A stretch of 14,330 bases of DNA, taken from Opitutia bacterium UBA7350. GTDB taxonomy: Bacteria; Verrucomicrobiota; Verrucomicrobiia; Opitutales; Coraliomargaritaceae. Of this stretch, positions 13,390 to 14,330 are shown piece after piece. The notes under the pieces are model-generated. The model was not told the DNA's origin, did no database searches, and saw nothing but the letters and a program-made list of their open reading frames with translations. The stretch's first letter is position 1; every line of letters begins with the position of its first letter. The stretch lies in the NCBI GenBank assembly GCA_002470925.1, contig DKOX01000030.1, positions 1 to 14,330 on the forward strand. The letters run 5' to 3'. A program made the position numbers and the translations under genes.

Positions 13390-14330
13390 ATGAACACGCT
13401 TTCCCAAAAGACCATGCAAGACCCGGTTCCCTCTACAGACGAACCTCAATGGCTCGCCGAACGCCGCGAGGCTGGACTCGCACAATTCAAAGCCCTCCCT
13501 GCCCCGGCTCCCAATGATGAGCTCTGGCGCTTCGCCTCGGTGGGTCGTTTGAATATTGACGGTTTCGCCCCCGTCGAGGCTCCCTCTGAGGAAACCGCCA
13601 GCGCCCTGCTTGCCCGCTCCAAGCTCGTCACGGACTACGCCGGGCGCTCCGTCTATGTCGACGACCACGCCGTCGGTTTTGATGGCCTCAGCGAGGAACT
13701 CCACGCCCAGGGCGTCCGCTACTGCTCCCTCCGCGAGGCGATTGCGCAACACCCGGAACTCATGGAGCGTTATTTCCTGCAGGAATCCACCGAACTCGGT
13801 TCCGCTAAATTCTTCGGACTCCACGCCGCCTCAGTCTGCGCGGGATCGGTGCTCTTTATTCCCGCGGGCCTTGAAATTGAAAAACCCTTTGTCAATTACT
13901 ACTGGACCAGCGCCTCCAAAGCAGCGGTCTTCCCGCACACCCTCATTATTGCGGAAGCAAACGCGAAGGCCTCCGTTGTCGATTTCTTCTTCTCTGAGAG
14001 CCCTGAAAACCAAGCACTCAACATCGCAGTCGCCAATCTCCACGCCGCCGCCGGAGCTCAGGTCTTCCGCAAAGTCGTGCAGGACTGGAACGAGCAAACC
14101 ACCTCCTTTCAACTCGATACGACCGTCGCGGGGCGCGATGCCCAAGTCAAGAACCTCGCCGTCAATATTGGCGCGGAGCGCGCGCGTTACGAAAACCAAA
14201 CCCGCATTGAAGGTCCGGGCGCCGATGTCAAAATGTATTCCCTAACCGTCGCCGTGGAAACGCAGGAGTTTGACCAACGCACCTTCCAGATCCACAACGC
14301 CCCCAACGCGGTCTCCGATCTCCTTTATAA
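13390..14330 (+). CDS. sufD: Fe-S cluster assembly protein SufD, cut by the window edge
   Basis: An open frame from the ATG at 13390 runs to the end of the window without a stop (313 codons plus two bases). It has SufD features: an N-terminal helical region (PQWLAERREAGLAQFKALP, 19-37; LWRFASVGRLN), then the beta-helix core with VLFIPAGLEIEKPFVNYY (154-171), FPHTLIIAEANAKASVVDFF (181-200), NLAVNIGAERARYENQT and the closing HNAPNAVSDLLY, which in homologues precedes the last ~80-100 residues. SufD pairs with SufB and SufC in the scaffold and contributes to iron acquisition. It is distinguished from a second SufB by the shorter, divergent N-terminus and by lacking the SufB EGCTAP and ECDALLI cysteine motifs. 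It lies 29 bp after sufB in the same operon. Met9 is an alternative start. Confidence 0.93.
   Translation, partial: MNTLSQKTMQDPVPSTDEPQWLAERREAGLAQFKALPAPAPNDELWRFASVGRLNIDGFAPVEAPSEETASALLARSKLVTDYAGRSVYVDDHAVGFDGLSEELHAQGVRYCSLREAIAQHPELMERYFLQESTELGSAKFFGLHAASVCAGSVLFIPAGLEIEKPFVNYYWTSASKAAVFPHTLIIAEANAKASVVDFFFSESPENQALNIAVANLHAAAGAQVFRKVVQDWNEQTTSFQLDTTVAGRDAQVKNLAVNIGAERARYENQTRIEGPGADVKMYSLTVAVETQEFDQRTFQIHNAPNAVSDLLY

Overview
The window is ordinary bacterial chromosome. It is moderately GC-rich, with C or G favoured at third codon positions, and tightly packed. The gene set, the PurF-like N-terminus, the scarcity of Shine-Dalgarno sequences before start codons and the dispersed 8-bp-periodic repeats fit the PVC group, most likely Verrucomicrobiota (Opitutia-like). 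This placement is an inference from protein style; there is no rRNA here to confirm it.

Layout. Positions 1-200 (minus) hold the N-terminus of an amidophosphoribosyltransferase-like gene. It is divergent from a beta-CASP metallo-beta-lactamase nuclease gene (335-1693), which ends at a clear intrinsic terminator. typA/bipA follows (1827-3656). Next comes the only accessory-looking patch (3657-4437): a dispersed repeat, two divergent small ribbon-helix-helix genes with dyads before their starts, and an in-frame 59-codon continuation after the amber stop of the second gene. Then tlyA (4438-5190), nadK (5253-6101) and a CCA-adding enzyme gene (6114-7502) run in one direction. On the minus strand, dtd and an AAG-family DNA glycosylase gene are coupled by TAATG and overlap the end of the CCA gene. 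A PAS-SpoIIE/PP2C phosphatase gene (8571-9785) converges on rsmE (9782-10531); their two TAG stops share one CTAG. rsmE is divergent from a Fur-family regulator gene (10703-11122), which leads directly into sufC, sufB and sufD (11163 to the right edge, sufD cut).

How the genes work together. Most are housekeeping genes for RNA and translation: ribosome-associated GTPase, rRNA methyltransferases, tRNA 3' end synthesis, D-aminoacyl-tRNA proofreading and an RNA nuclease. The right end is an iron-sulfur cluster assembly operon (SufBC2D scaffold) with its probable metal- or redox-responsive regulator as first gene. That regulator is an unusual Fur-family protein without the CxxC zinc motif, and it sits behind three Fur/PerR-like dyads, one of which contains the -10 box. 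This fur-suf unit and the ribbon-helix-helix/amber patch are the parts most worth a second look. I see no rRNA, tRNA, CRISPR array, insertion sequence or prophage gene.
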